Below, piece after piece: positions 1 to 6,002 of a DNA stretch of 6,002 nucleotides (the stretch's first letter is position 1; every line of letters begins with the position of its first letter). The notes under the pieces were generated by a model that saw only the letters and a list, made by a program, of their open reading frames with translations, did no database searches and was not told the DNA's origin. The position numbers were made by a program, and so were the translations under genes. Source of the stretch: a bacterium UBP3_UBA1247. Its GTDB lineage: Bacteria; UBA3054. The stretch lies in contig DBWD01000063.1 in NCBI GenBank assembly GCA_002308555.1, positions 6,820 through 12,821 on the forward strand, given 5' to 3'.

Positions 1-550
1 GTAGATCGTCGTCCACGGAGGCCTCGACGCCGCTCTCGGCGAAATCGTCCCTCACTTTCCCGAGCAGTTCCACGGCCGTCCCGGTCTTCTCGAGAAGGGC
101 GAAATTGATGTGCCCGAAATCGCAGTGCCTGATATGCCCGGGCGCGACTTTGAAAGAGCAGATGAAGGCGCTCGCCCCGGCCACGGCTGTTCCCGGCAGT
201 TCCTCGCTAAGCTTCTCCTCGAAGAGCAGACCGTTCTGCACCAGGATGACCAGGGAATCCGGCTTCAGTATGGGCTTAAGCATTGCCGGCAGAAGCGCGT
301 TGGCGGTGGTCTTGAGGCAGACCAGGACCACGTCGGCCGGCTCCATTTCCGAAGTTTCATGGAAGCAGGAGATCTTCGGCAGGCGGAAGTCGCCGTCGCA
401 GGATTCCACCGTGAGGCCCCGCTCACGGACGAGCTCGAAGCCCGTGCGGATCTGGAAACGCACGTCCTTGCCGGCTCTCGCCAGCATGCCGCCGTAGTAG
501 CCGCCCAGGGCGCCCGTGCCAATGACCGCGTATGAAAGCTCTTTATTCAT
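1..550 (-). CDS. panE: 2-dehydropantoate 2-reductase (ApbA/PanE family), N-terminal part, cut by window edge
   Basis: The family reduces 2-dehydropantoate to pantoate with NADPH in the cytoplasm, a step of pantothenate and CoA synthesis. Reading leftward from an ATG at 550-548, 183 codons are visible. The protein opens with a Rossmann fold: GTGALGG at residues 11-17 fits the GxGxxG dinucleotide loop. After the second strand comes an Arg (R35) in the place usually used to hold the NADPH 2'-phosphate. VCLKT (K80) and VQNGL (N106) match the conserved Lys and Asn blocks of the family. The C-terminal domain with the second catalytic Lys and the Glu lies beyond position 1, so completeness cannot be judged. 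The upstream in-frame region gives no better start: the only nearby ATG is followed at once by TGA. The Shine-Dalgarno match is poor. Paralogues of this family with other 2-keto acid substrates exist, so the fold call is firmer than the substrate. Confidence 0.9.
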   Translation of the reverse strand, partial: MNKELSYAVIGTGALGGYYGGMLARAGKDVRFQIRTGFELVRERGLTVESCDGDFRLPKISCFHETSEMEPADVVLVCLKTTANALLPAMLKPILKPDSLVILVQNGLLFEEKLSEELPGTAVAGASAFICSFKVAPGHIRHCDFGHINFALLEKTGTAVELLGKVRDDFAESGVEASVDDDL

Positions 551-553
551 CAC

Positions 554-580
554 ATGTAATTTTCATTCTTAAAATTACAT
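554..580. repeat. Perfect 10-bp inverted repeat over the panE start site, candidate operator
   Basis: ATGTAATTTT (554-563) and AAAATTACAT (571-580) are exact reverse complements separated by 7 nt (CATTCTT). The right arm touches the panE -10 element, and the predicted transcription start falls at the inner edge of that arm. An RNA made from this promoter would therefore lack most of one arm, so a DNA-level operator is more likely than an RNA hairpin. The symmetry, size and position suit a dimeric repressor site. AT-rich palindromes arise more easily by chance in AT-rich DNA, and no regulator is identified. Confidence 0.5.
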
Positions 581-587
581 TATAACA
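579..587 (-). promoter_or_regulatory. Extended -10 promoter for panE
   Basis: Read on the minus strand this is TGTTATAAT, a full match to the extended -10 pattern TGnTATAAT. No good -35 hexamer lies 16-18 nt upstream, where the bases read CCAAGA or similar; that is typical of extended -10 promoters. Transcription would begin near 571-573, leaving a leader of only about 21 nt before the panE ATG at 550. The leader is AT-rich and lacks a strong Shine-Dalgarno sequence. The position and orientation fit panE only. Confidence 0.6.
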
Positions 588-623
588 TTTTGCGCGCTTT
601 TTCTTGGCCCAACGAAAGAAAAG

Positions 624-679
624 CGTGATCGGCGGGGAAGACGGGGCGGAGGGACGTCCGCCGCCGGAGGGCGATCACG
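624..679. repeat. Nested inverted repeats in the GC-rich spacer between divergent promoters
   Basis: CGTGATCG (624-631) is the exact reverse complement of CGATCACG (672-679). Inside that pair, GGCGGA (645-650) pairs with TCCGCC (657-662) around a 6-nt loop. The block lies between the two predicted divergent promoters and upstream of both, so it should not be transcribed from either. A role, if any, would be as protein-binding or structured DNA. Short palindromes are expected by chance in such GC-rich sequence. No coding potential is evident in this spacer. Confidence 0.3.
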
Positions 680-714
680 GCGCGAGCCCTGATTTTTCCT
701 GGGGCCGGCTCGCG

Positions 715-743
715 TTGACTTGAACCCTAAATCCTTGTATAAT
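715..743 (+). promoter_or_regulatory. Sigma70-type promoter for the four-gene rightward operon
   Basis: TTGACT (715-720) differs from the -35 consensus at one base, TATAAT (738-743) is a full -10 match, and the spacer is exactly 17 nt. Transcription would start near 750, giving a leader of about 27 nt, AT-rich, that contains AAGGAG (767-772) four bases before the ATG at 777. The composition drops abruptly from GC-rich to AT-rich at this element. No riboswitch or attenuator fits in so short a leader. Confidence 0.8.
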
Positions 744-776
744 TAAATATTAATAATCAAAAATTTAAGGAGCAAT

Positions 777-3700
777 ATGATCTCTAAGAATCAGCAGGAA
801 GAACTGCCCGGGAAGACCTCCGCGCCCGCGGAGCCGGCGGCCTCGCGCCCCGTTTCCTGGTTTTCTCCCATCAACTGGATCTCAGCGGTCTTATCATACG
901 CGGTCTCGCTTTCCGTTTACATCTACACGCTTCAGCCCACCGTGGGACTGGAGGATTCCGGCGAGCTTATCACGGCGGCCTACCGCCTGGGCGTCCCGCA
1001 TCCCCCGGGATATCCCTTCTGGACGATCATGTCCAAGATCTTCTCCTCGCTGCCAATCGGCCACGACATAGCGTACAGGGTCAACCTTTTCTCCGCCTTC
1101 ACCGGCGCCCTGGCGGCGGGCATGATAACCCTCATCATCACCAAGGCCGGCGAGCTCTTCTTCGACGACGAGGGCGACGAGCTGCACAAGATGCACATCA
1201 TTCCCTCCCTTGAACGCTACGGCCTGACCGTTCCCCGCTTCGTCAACTCTCTTTGCGGCATCGCCGCGGGCGTTCTTTTCGCCCTCACCCCGGGGACCTG
1301 GTCCCAGTGCACCATCACGGAAGTCTATTCCCTGAACGCTTTCTTCATGGTGCTCCTGATGCTCCTCTCCTTCATCCTGATGTTCAATCCGGAAAAGCGG
1401 GGGATCTTCTACGCCATGGCTTTCGTCTTCGGGTTCGCCAACACGAACCACTACACGGTCTTCGTCATGCTTGGCGGCATGGCCTGGGCGGCTTTCTGCG
1501 CCAGGCGTTCCATAGAGGAATACGTGACCCTCTGCCTGAACGCTTTCATTCTTCTGCTTTTCTCCTGGTTCGTCTTCAACAAGTGCACCTACAACGGCGT
1601 GCTGGTCAGGCTGACGCCTTTCTCCTTCAGCGACGTCGCCGGGCAGGGGAACTTCTTCCTGATGTTCATCCTGCCTTTCGTGGCCTATTGGATCGTCTCG
1701 AATTACATCAACAAAAAGTTTTTCGGCTACGAGGAGTGGGGCAAGCTCCTGGGCTCTTTCTTCCTGGGCCTGTGCATGTATTTCTGGCTGCCCATCGCCT
1801 CCGCCACCAACCCGCAGCTGAACTGGGGCCGCCCCCGCACCACCCAGGGTCTGTGGCACGCCATCTGCCGCGGGCAGTATGAGCAGCTTTCCTTCACCAG
1901 GGGACTGAAGACTTTCCTCTTCCAATGCTGGTTCTATCTCAAGGACACCTGGGACCAGTATCCCATGACCCTGATCTTCGCGTTCCTGTGCCTGGTGACC
2001 ATCGTGGTGGTGGCCAAGAAAGAAAAGCTCAGGAACTGGCTGGTCTTCCTGCTGATCACGCTCCTGTGCTGCGGCATCGGCATGTGCTACCTGATGAACC
2101 CGAAACTGGACGTGACCAGCCAGTACATCAACCGGGTCTTCTTCATCATGTCCCACGCGGCCCTGGCCGTGGTGGTGGGCACCGGCATGATAACCATCAC
2201 GGCGGTGCTGCTGCCCATGGCGAAGAACGTCGGCAACGCCTGGCGCAGCCTGGCCCTTGGGGTGGGCGCGGCCTTCCTGGTCTACGGACTTTTCTTCGTT
2301 TTCGCGGTGCCGCTGGAAAGCGCGCATCCCGGGACCTTCAATAATTTCCTCATCAGCGCGGCCCTGCACAATCTCGGACCCGCTTCCGTCCCGGTTGGCA
2401 TTCTCTACGGCGCCATCTTCGCCCTCATAGGCGCCTTCGTGCTTGGCAGCGTCTTCTTCCCGTCCAGGATCGGAGCCTGCGCCATCGCCATCGCCTTCCT
2501 GTGCTTCGTGACGCCCTTCATCACGGCCACGGAAAACTGGGGCGAGAACAACCAGCGCTACAAAAATTTCGGCTACATCTACGGCGAGGAGATCATGAAG
2601 ATCTGCAAGCCCAACACCATCTACTACGGCGGCACCGACCCCGGGCGTTTCGTGCCCATGTACATGATCAACGTGGACCGCATGCGCGAGGACTGCTGGC
2701 TCATCACCCAGAACGGCCTGGCGGACGATTCCTACATCACGGTGCTGAGGGACCGCTACTGCGAGCCCCAGGTGGTCTGGGGCTGGGTCAGGGCGCTTCT
2801 GAGGACCCTCAACGCTTCCCGCGAGGATCACAAGAAAGGCGTTGACACCATCTACATTCCCTCCGATTTCGATTTCCAGCGCTCCTTCGAGCTTTATTAC
2901 CAGGACGTGGAGAAACGCGTGAAACGCGGGGAATACGTTGGCGAGGAAGTCAGCCTGGAAGGCGGCAAGATCAGCATCCGGGGCATCGAGGGTGTCATGC
3001 GCCTCAACGCCATCCTCACCAGGATGATCTACGACAAGAACATCAAGAAGCACCCCTTCTTCCTGGAGGAGAGCTACACCATAGAATGGATGTACCCCTT
3101 CCTGAAGCCCGCCGGCATCATCATGGAGCTTTGCGACCACAAGGTCACCATCACTCCGGAAATGGTCAAGGCCGACACGGAATACTGGACCAACCTGAAA
3201 AAAGTTTTCCAGGACGGCGGGACGCTTTATTTCGAGGACATCAACAACGGGCGCAAAGGCAAAGTCGACGTCAAGGCCGGCGAGTTCTTCGAGGACCTGG
3301 CCGCCAGGAAGTCGTTCGCCAAATGCCGCACTGCCATCGGCGGGCTTTACGAATACCACAAGATGTACGACGAGGCCGAGCTTGCTTACCGTGACGCCAT
3401 CTGGCTCAACAACATGTCCGCGGAAGCCTACATGCGGCTTTCCTCCATGCTGGCCAGGAACGGCAGGGAGCAGGAGGGCCTCAAGGTCATAAAAGAGTAC
3501 TTGGAAAAAGACCCCATGAACGCCTCCATGGCGCAGTACGTCTGGTATCTTGAGAAGGAGGTGGAGAAGAAGCAGCTCCACACCAGGCTGAAAGAAGAGC
3601 TGGCCTCCGAAGGCCCCATCAACTGGAAAGATTATTTGGATCTGGCGGCCAAATGGGAAAAAGCCAAGGAGCCGCAGTTCTCCCAGGTCATCTATTCCGC

Positions 3701-4046
3701 CCTGCTCTACAGGGACGACTGCAACGATCCCGAGATGTTCGACAGGATCGGCAAGGCCTTCCAAAAGCAGAAACGCTACGCCGAAATGGCCATCGCTTAC
3801 AAGAGAGGCCTGGAAGCGGCGAATCTGACGGACGCCAGAAAAGCTGAGTTCAACCTTCAGGTGGCGGCGGCTTTCGTGATGACCGGCCGTCCCAACGACG
3901 CCTTGAAATTCCTGGACGACGCGGTTAAAGCCGACAGGAACGTGGCCAGGAAGCGCCTGCTGCAGGATCCCGTCTTCGAGCCCCTGAGGGTCAACGCCGA
4001 TCCCAAGGTCGCCGACAAGTTCAAGGAGCTGACGGAAGCCAAGTGA
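777..4046 (+). CDS. DUF2723 GT-C-like membrane glycosyltransferase with C-terminal TPRs (TMEM260-like)
   Basis: Probable polytopic inner-membrane glycosyltransferase of 1089 residues, first gene of the operon. A cytoplasmic N-terminus of about 33 residues has no cleavable signal and is followed by roughly 13-15 hydrophobic segments (about 34-583). The first loop holds the DUF2723 signature: DSGELITAA from D60, LGVPHPPGYP at 71-80, then YRVNLFSA at 100-107. D60 sits where GT-C enzymes place their catalytic acid. A second family block, NPQLNWG (345-351) followed by H361, R365 and QY (367-368), is also present. After the membrane part comes a soluble region beginning near 585, with YYGGTDPGRFVPMYM at 616-630. 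TPR-like helix pairs follow at about 845-912 and 985-1055. Human TMEM260 combines the same domain and TPRs and O-mannosylates protein IPT domains; by analogy this enzyme may use a polyprenyl-phosphate sugar to modify exported proteins or glycans, which is inference. AAGGAG before the ATG supports the start, and the frame is intact throughout. Confidence 0.85.
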   Translation: MISKNQQEELPGKTSAPAEPAASRPVSWFSPINWISAVLSYAVSLSVYIYTLQPTVGLEDSGELITAAYRLGVPHPPGYPFWTIMSKIFSSLPIGHDIAYRVNLFSAFTGALAAGMITLIITKAGELFFDDEGDELHKMHIIPSLERYGLTVPRFVNSLCGIAAGVLFALTPGTWSQCTITEVYSLNAFFMVLLMLLSFILMFNPEKRGIFYAMAFVFGFANTNHYTVFVMLGGMAWAAFCARRSIEEYVTLCLNAFILLLFSWFVFNKCTYNGVLVRLTPFSFSDVAGQGNFFLMFILPFVAYWIVSNYINKKFFGYEEWGKLLGSFFLGLCMYFWLPIASATNPQLNWGRPRTTQGLWHAICRGQYEQLSFTRGLKTFLFQCWFYLKDTWDQYPMTLIFAFLCLVTIVVVAKKEKLRNWLVFLLITLLCCGIGMCYLMNPKLDVTSQYINRVFFIMSHAALAVVVGTGMITITAVLLPMAKNVGNAWRSLALGVGAAFLVYGLFFVFAVPLESAHPGTFNNFLISAALHNLGPASVPVGILYGAIFALIGAFVLGSVFFPSRIGACAIAIAFLCFVTPFITATENWGENNQRYKNFGYIYGEEIMKICKPNTIYYGGTDPGRFVPMYMINVDRMREDCWLITQNGLADDSYITVLRDRYCEPQVVWGWVRALLRTLNASREDHKKGVDTIYIPSDFDFQRSFELYYQDVEKRVKRGEYVGEEVSLEGGKISIRGIEGVMRLNAILTRMIYDKNIKKHPFFLEESYTIEWMYPFLKPAGIIMELCDHKVTITPEMVKADTEYWTNLKKVFQDGGTLYFEDINNGRKGKVDVKAGEFFEDLAARKSFAKCRTAIGGLYEYHKMYDEAELAYRDAIWLNNMSAEAYMRLSSMLARNGREQEGLKVIKEYLEKDPMNASMAQYVWYLEKEVEKKQLHTRLKEELASEGPINWKDYLDLAAKWEKAKEPQFSQVIYSALLYRDDCNDPEMFDRIGKAFQKQKRYAEMAIAYKRGLEAANLTDARKAEFNLQVAAAFVMTGRPNDALKFLDDAVKADRNVARKRLLQDPVFEPLRVNADPKVADKFKELTEAK

Positions 4047-4891
4047 TGAGATTTACCCCCAAGGAAAGAAAATACGCCCTGACGCTTTTCCAGAGGGCGC
4101 TCAGCGAGGACAAGGCCGACCGCGACCTTACCAGCCTCCTGAGCTGTCCGAAAGAAAAGCGGGGCAGGTTTTTCCTGAGGACAAGGCAGCGGATCTCCGT
4201 GGCCGGGCTGGAAGTCGCGGAATTCGGCTTCAAGTTCCTGGACGCCGCCGTGACCGCGGAACTGCTGAAGGAAGACGGCGAGACCGCGGAGAAAGGGGAA
4301 ACCCTCGCCGTGGTCTCCGGGCCCCTTGCGCCCATACTCTCCTGCGAGAGGACGGTCCTGAACCTTCTCCAGAGAATGTGCGGCGTGGCCACCCTGACGG
4401 CGCGCTTCGTGGAGGCGGCCGGGCCCGAGGGCGCGAAGATAACGGACACCAGGAAGACCATGCCCGGCATGAGGATCCTGGACAAGTACGCGGTGCGCTG
4501 CGGAGGCGGCGTGAACCACCGGCTGGATCTTTCCGACATGATCATGTTCAAGGACAACCACCTGGCTTCTTCCGGCCTGACTTACGCCGAGCTCATCGGG
4601 AAAGCCCGGAAGGAATATCCGGGAGTTCCCGTAGCCATCGAGGCTGAAAGCTTCGAGGAAGCCTTGAAAATGGCGGAATACGCCCCGGACCTGCTCATGC
4701 TGGACAACATGCCGGCGGAGGAAATGGCGAAAACGGCGGAAAAACTCAAAGGCAAGGTGGTCCTGGAGGCCACGGGCGGCGTGACTCTCGCCAACGTAAG
4801 CTTGATAGCGAACTGCGGCGTTCAGAGAGTCTCCATAGGCGCCCTGACCCACAGCGCGCCGGCGGTCGACCTGGGGCTGGACGCGGAGTAG
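4046..4891 (+). CDS. nadC: Nicotinate-nucleotide pyrophosphorylase (carboxylating)
   Basis: NadC (EC 2.4.2.19) condenses quinolinate with phosphoribosyl pyrophosphate to nicotinate mononucleotide, releasing CO2, in cytoplasmic de novo NAD synthesis. The 281 residues are normal full length. Visible hallmarks are the ERTVLNLLQRMCGVAT block (101-116), DTRKTMPGMR (134-143) with K137 and R143 in the phosphate/substrate site, GGGVNHR (154-160), KDNH (169-172), EAE (199-201), LDN (219-221), EATGGV (241-246) and the ending SIGALTHS (263-270). An N-terminal alpha/beta sandwich is followed by the alpha/beta barrel as in the family. The ATG at 4046 overlaps the previous stop as TGATG, with GGAAG at 4034-4038 seven bases upstream; an in-frame GTG directly before it (4043) is a possible alternative start adding one residue. 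The 1-nt overlap suggests translational coupling. No nadA or nadB is in view. Confidence 0.96.
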   Translation: MRFTPKERKYALTLFQRALSEDKADRDLTSLLSCPKEKRGRFFLRTRQRISVAGLEVAEFGFKFLDAAVTAELLKEDGETAEKGETLAVVSGPLAPILSCERTVLNLLQRMCGVATLTARFVEAAGPEGAKITDTRKTMPGMRILDKYAVRCGGGVNHRLDLSDMIMFKDNHLASSGLTYAELIGKARKEYPGVPVAIEAESFEEALKMAEYAPDLLMLDNMPAEEMAKTAEKLKGKVVLEATGGVTLANVSLIANCGVQRVSIGALTHSAPAVDLGLDAE

Positions 4892-4894
4892 GGC

Positions 4895-5590
4895 ATGAAA
4901 GGCTTTCATCTCGACAGCTGCGCGACGACCATGGACGAGGCCAGGGCTCTGCTCGCCAAAGGCGAGGAAACTCCTTTCTTCGTCAGGGCCGAGGAGCAGC
5001 TGAAAGGCCGCGGCCAGTACGGGAAAAGCTGGAGCTCCCTGAAAGGGCAAAACCTTCTTGTGAGCCTGGCGGTGGCCAAAGAGGACGTCAGGGCCCCGAA
5101 ACTTGTTTCGCTGCTCTGCGGCCTGGCCCTGGCGGACATACTGAGGCCGGCCGGGGTGCCGGCTCTGCTGGCCTGGCCCAACGACGTCGTGGCGGGCGAT
5201 GCCAAGATTGCCGGGATCCTGGTGGAGGATACGGAGGACGCCTTCGTCATAGGCGTCGGCCTGAACCTCAACGACCCGGCGGGAAACGACGTTCTGCCGG
5301 ACGGCCAAAAGAGAACTTCCGTGACGGCTTTCACCAAGAAAAGAGAGGAGCCGGCCCTCTGGGCGGAAAGGCTGGCGGAAGAGATCCTGGAAATCGAAAA
5401 CAAAACGGAGAGTGAGATCGTGATCGAATGGCAAAAGCTGTCCGCGCCTGTCTCGATGATCCGTTTCAAGGAAAACAACAAGATAATGGAAGGCTTTTTC
5501 TCCGGACTGAGCGACGAGGGGTTCCTGCTGCTCATAACGAAGAACGGCCATGTCAAGACCGTCAGGTCAAGCGGAGAGATAATTAAATGA
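4895..5590 (+). CDS. birA: Biotin--[acetyl-CoA-carboxylase] ligase, no DNA-binding domain
   Basis: This cytoplasmic enzyme (EC 6.3.4.15) activates biotin with ATP to biotinyl-AMP and attaches it to the lysine of biotin carboxyl-carrier domains. The 231 residues begin directly in the catalytic domain. ATT near residue 10 is the usual substrate loop, GRGQYGKSW (38-46) is the glycine-rich biotinyl-AMP loop, WPND (94-97) and KIAGILVE (104-111) hold the catalytic Asn/Asp/Lys set with K104, and IGVGLNLN (119-126) is the late core motif. A short SH3-like C-terminal domain fills about 185-231. The winged-helix repressor domain of E. coli BirA is absent, so this is a ligase only, not a biotin repressor. 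Two positions differ from the E. coli pattern: Q41 where GRGR has Arg, and A93 where KWPND has Lys. It starts 3 nt after nadC with GGAG at 4885-4888; the TGA overlaps the next gene. Confidence 0.95.
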   Translation: MKGFHLDSCATTMDEARALLAKGEETPFFVRAEEQLKGRGQYGKSWSSLKGQNLLVSLAVAKEDVRAPKLVSLLCGLALADILRPAGVPALLAWPNDVVAGDAKIAGILVEDTEDAFVIGVGLNLNDPAGNDVLPDGQKRTSVTAFTKKREEPALWAERLAEEILEIENKTESEIVIEWQKLSAPVSMIRFKENNKIMEGFFSGLSDEGFLLLITKNGHVKTVRSSGEIIK

Positions 5591-6002
5591 ATTACGAGCT
5601 TGCGGAACCTACGCTGGGAATGATGCGCCAGGTTTATGAGCTTATCATGAGCGAAGCGGCGGAGTTCAAGCTCCTGCCGAGGGCCCTGAGCGACCTTTAC
5701 GAGCACGTGCACGACTTCACCGTGGCGATAGACAAGGACACGGGGGAGATCATCGGCTGCGCGGCGCTGCACATCGTCTGGGAGGACCTGGGCGAGATCC
5801 GTTCCCTGGCCGTGGCCGAGGGGCACAAGGGGCGGGGCATCGGCACGAAGCTGGTGGAGGCCTGCCTGAAGGACGCCAAGGCGCTGGGCCTCAACAGAAT
5901 GTTCGCCCTGACCTACGTCTCGGATTTCTTTATGAAATGCGGCTTCAAAAAGATCGACAAGGAGCAGCTGCCCCACAAGATCTGGAGCGTCTGCATCAAC
6001 TG
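5587..6002 (+). CDS. Single-domain GNAT acetyltransferase, ArgA-like (short N-acetylglutamate synthase type), 3' end cut
   Basis: Likely amino-acid N-acetyltransferase (EC 2.3.1.1 type) that makes N-acetylglutamate from glutamate and acetyl-CoA, the first step of arginine synthesis. 138 codons are visible, and family members of this short form are about 150 residues, so only a short tail is missing. Features are LLPRALSDLYE (29-39), VAIDKDTGEIIGCAALH (46-62), WEDLGEIRSLAV (65-76), the acetyl-CoA loop HKGRGIGTKL (80-89), ALTYVSDFFMKCGF (107-120) and ELPHKIW-like text (QLPHKIW, 127-133). The ALTY..FF..GF and LPHKIW blocks are what separate this subgroup from generic GNATs. There is no amino-acid-kinase domain, unlike classical E. 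coli ArgA. The ATG overlaps the birA stop as ATGA, with GGAG at 5573-5576 ten bases upstream, implying coupling. A generic GNAT with another amine substrate remains possible, so no symbol is given. Confidence 0.85.
   Translation, partial: MNYELAEPTLGMMRQVYELIMSEAAEFKLLPRALSDLYEHVHDFTVAIDKDTGEIIGCAALHIVWEDLGEIRSLAVAEGHKGRGIGTKLVEACLKDAKALGLNRMFALTYVSDFFMKCGFKKIDKEQLPHKIWSVCIN

Noticed and set aside
105..535. Two overlapping plus-strand open frames at 105-497 and 110-535
   Set aside because: The opposite strand encodes a Rossmann-fold reductase with GTGALGG and VCLKT motifs that runs off the window edge; the plus-strand frames have no motif or ribosome site.
554..580. Resemblance of the TGTAA...TTACA arms to a BirA biotin operator
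   Set aside because: Known BirA sites have TTGTAAACC-like halves with about 14-16 nt between them. Here the halves are TGTAATTTT with a 7-nt spacer, and the local BirA has no DNA-binding domain.
668..697. Stem AGGGC/GCCCT (668-672/686-690) followed by five T's as a rho-independent terminator
   Set aside because: The stem has only 5 bp with a 13-nt loop, and no plus-strand gene upstream needs terminating, since panE runs leftward.
894..3764. A 956-codon open frame on the minus strand opposite the DUF2723 gene
   Set aside because: Its translation is rich in His, Gln, Gly and Glu without domain motifs, and it lies opposite a protein with clear family signatures. Long antisense frames are expected when codons end in G or C.
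4043..4045. GTG as the nadC start
   Set aside because: The next codon is ATG in a standard TGATG overlap with equally good ribosome-site spacing. GTG would add only one Met and cannot be excluded, but it is less likely.
3857..5551. A 564-codon minus-strand open frame across the nadC and birA region
   Set aside because: It crosses three genes with unmistakable motifs on the plus strand, has no recognisable domain and shows the same shadow composition.

Overview
The window holds the start of one leftward gene and a rightward run of four tightly packed genes, with a 226-nt divergent promoter region between them. The DNA is clearly GC-rich, with G/C-ending codons and frequent AGG arginine codons, and the spacing and Shine-Dalgarno sites are bacterial. 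The best guess at the source is an uncultured bacterium of the PVC group (Lentisphaerae/Kiritimatiellota-like). This rests on the DUF2723-plus-TPR giant membrane protein and on the short ArgA-type acetyltransferase. It is inference from family resemblance only, and other GC-rich phyla such as Elusimicrobia or Deltaproteobacteria cannot be excluded.

Region by region. Positions 1-550 (minus) carry the N-terminal 183 codons of a 2-dehydropantoate 2-reductase (panE/ApbA family), cut by the window edge. Positions 551-776 are the intergenic region. Next to panE lie an AT-rich extended -10 promoter and a perfect 10-bp inverted repeat (554-580) over the predicted transcription start. The middle (about 601-714) is GC-rich with nested inverted repeats and no gene. 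The right end has a near-consensus sigma70-type promoter (715-743) and an AAGGAG ribosome site. Positions 777-4046 encode a 1089-residue polytopic DUF2723 (GT-C-like, TMEM260-like) protein with C-terminal TPRs. It is followed by nadC (4046-4891), birA without a DNA-binding domain (4895-5590) and a single-domain ArgA-like N-acetyltransferase (5587-6002, cut by the window end).

The four rightward genes overlap or sit 3 nt apart and no internal terminator is visible, so they probably form one translationally coupled operon from the 715-743 promoter. Three of them, plus the divergent panE, are cofactor or amino-acid housekeeping functions (CoA/pantothenate, NAD, biotin attachment, arginine). The large membrane protein leading them is the unusual member, a probable glycosyltransferase sharing transcription with cofactor genes. 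No RNA genes, mobile elements, CRISPR arrays or clear terminators were seen. I see no wholly new system here. The points most worth a second look are the TMEM260-like protein, the inverted repeat over the panE promoter, and the active-site variants in the biotin ligase.
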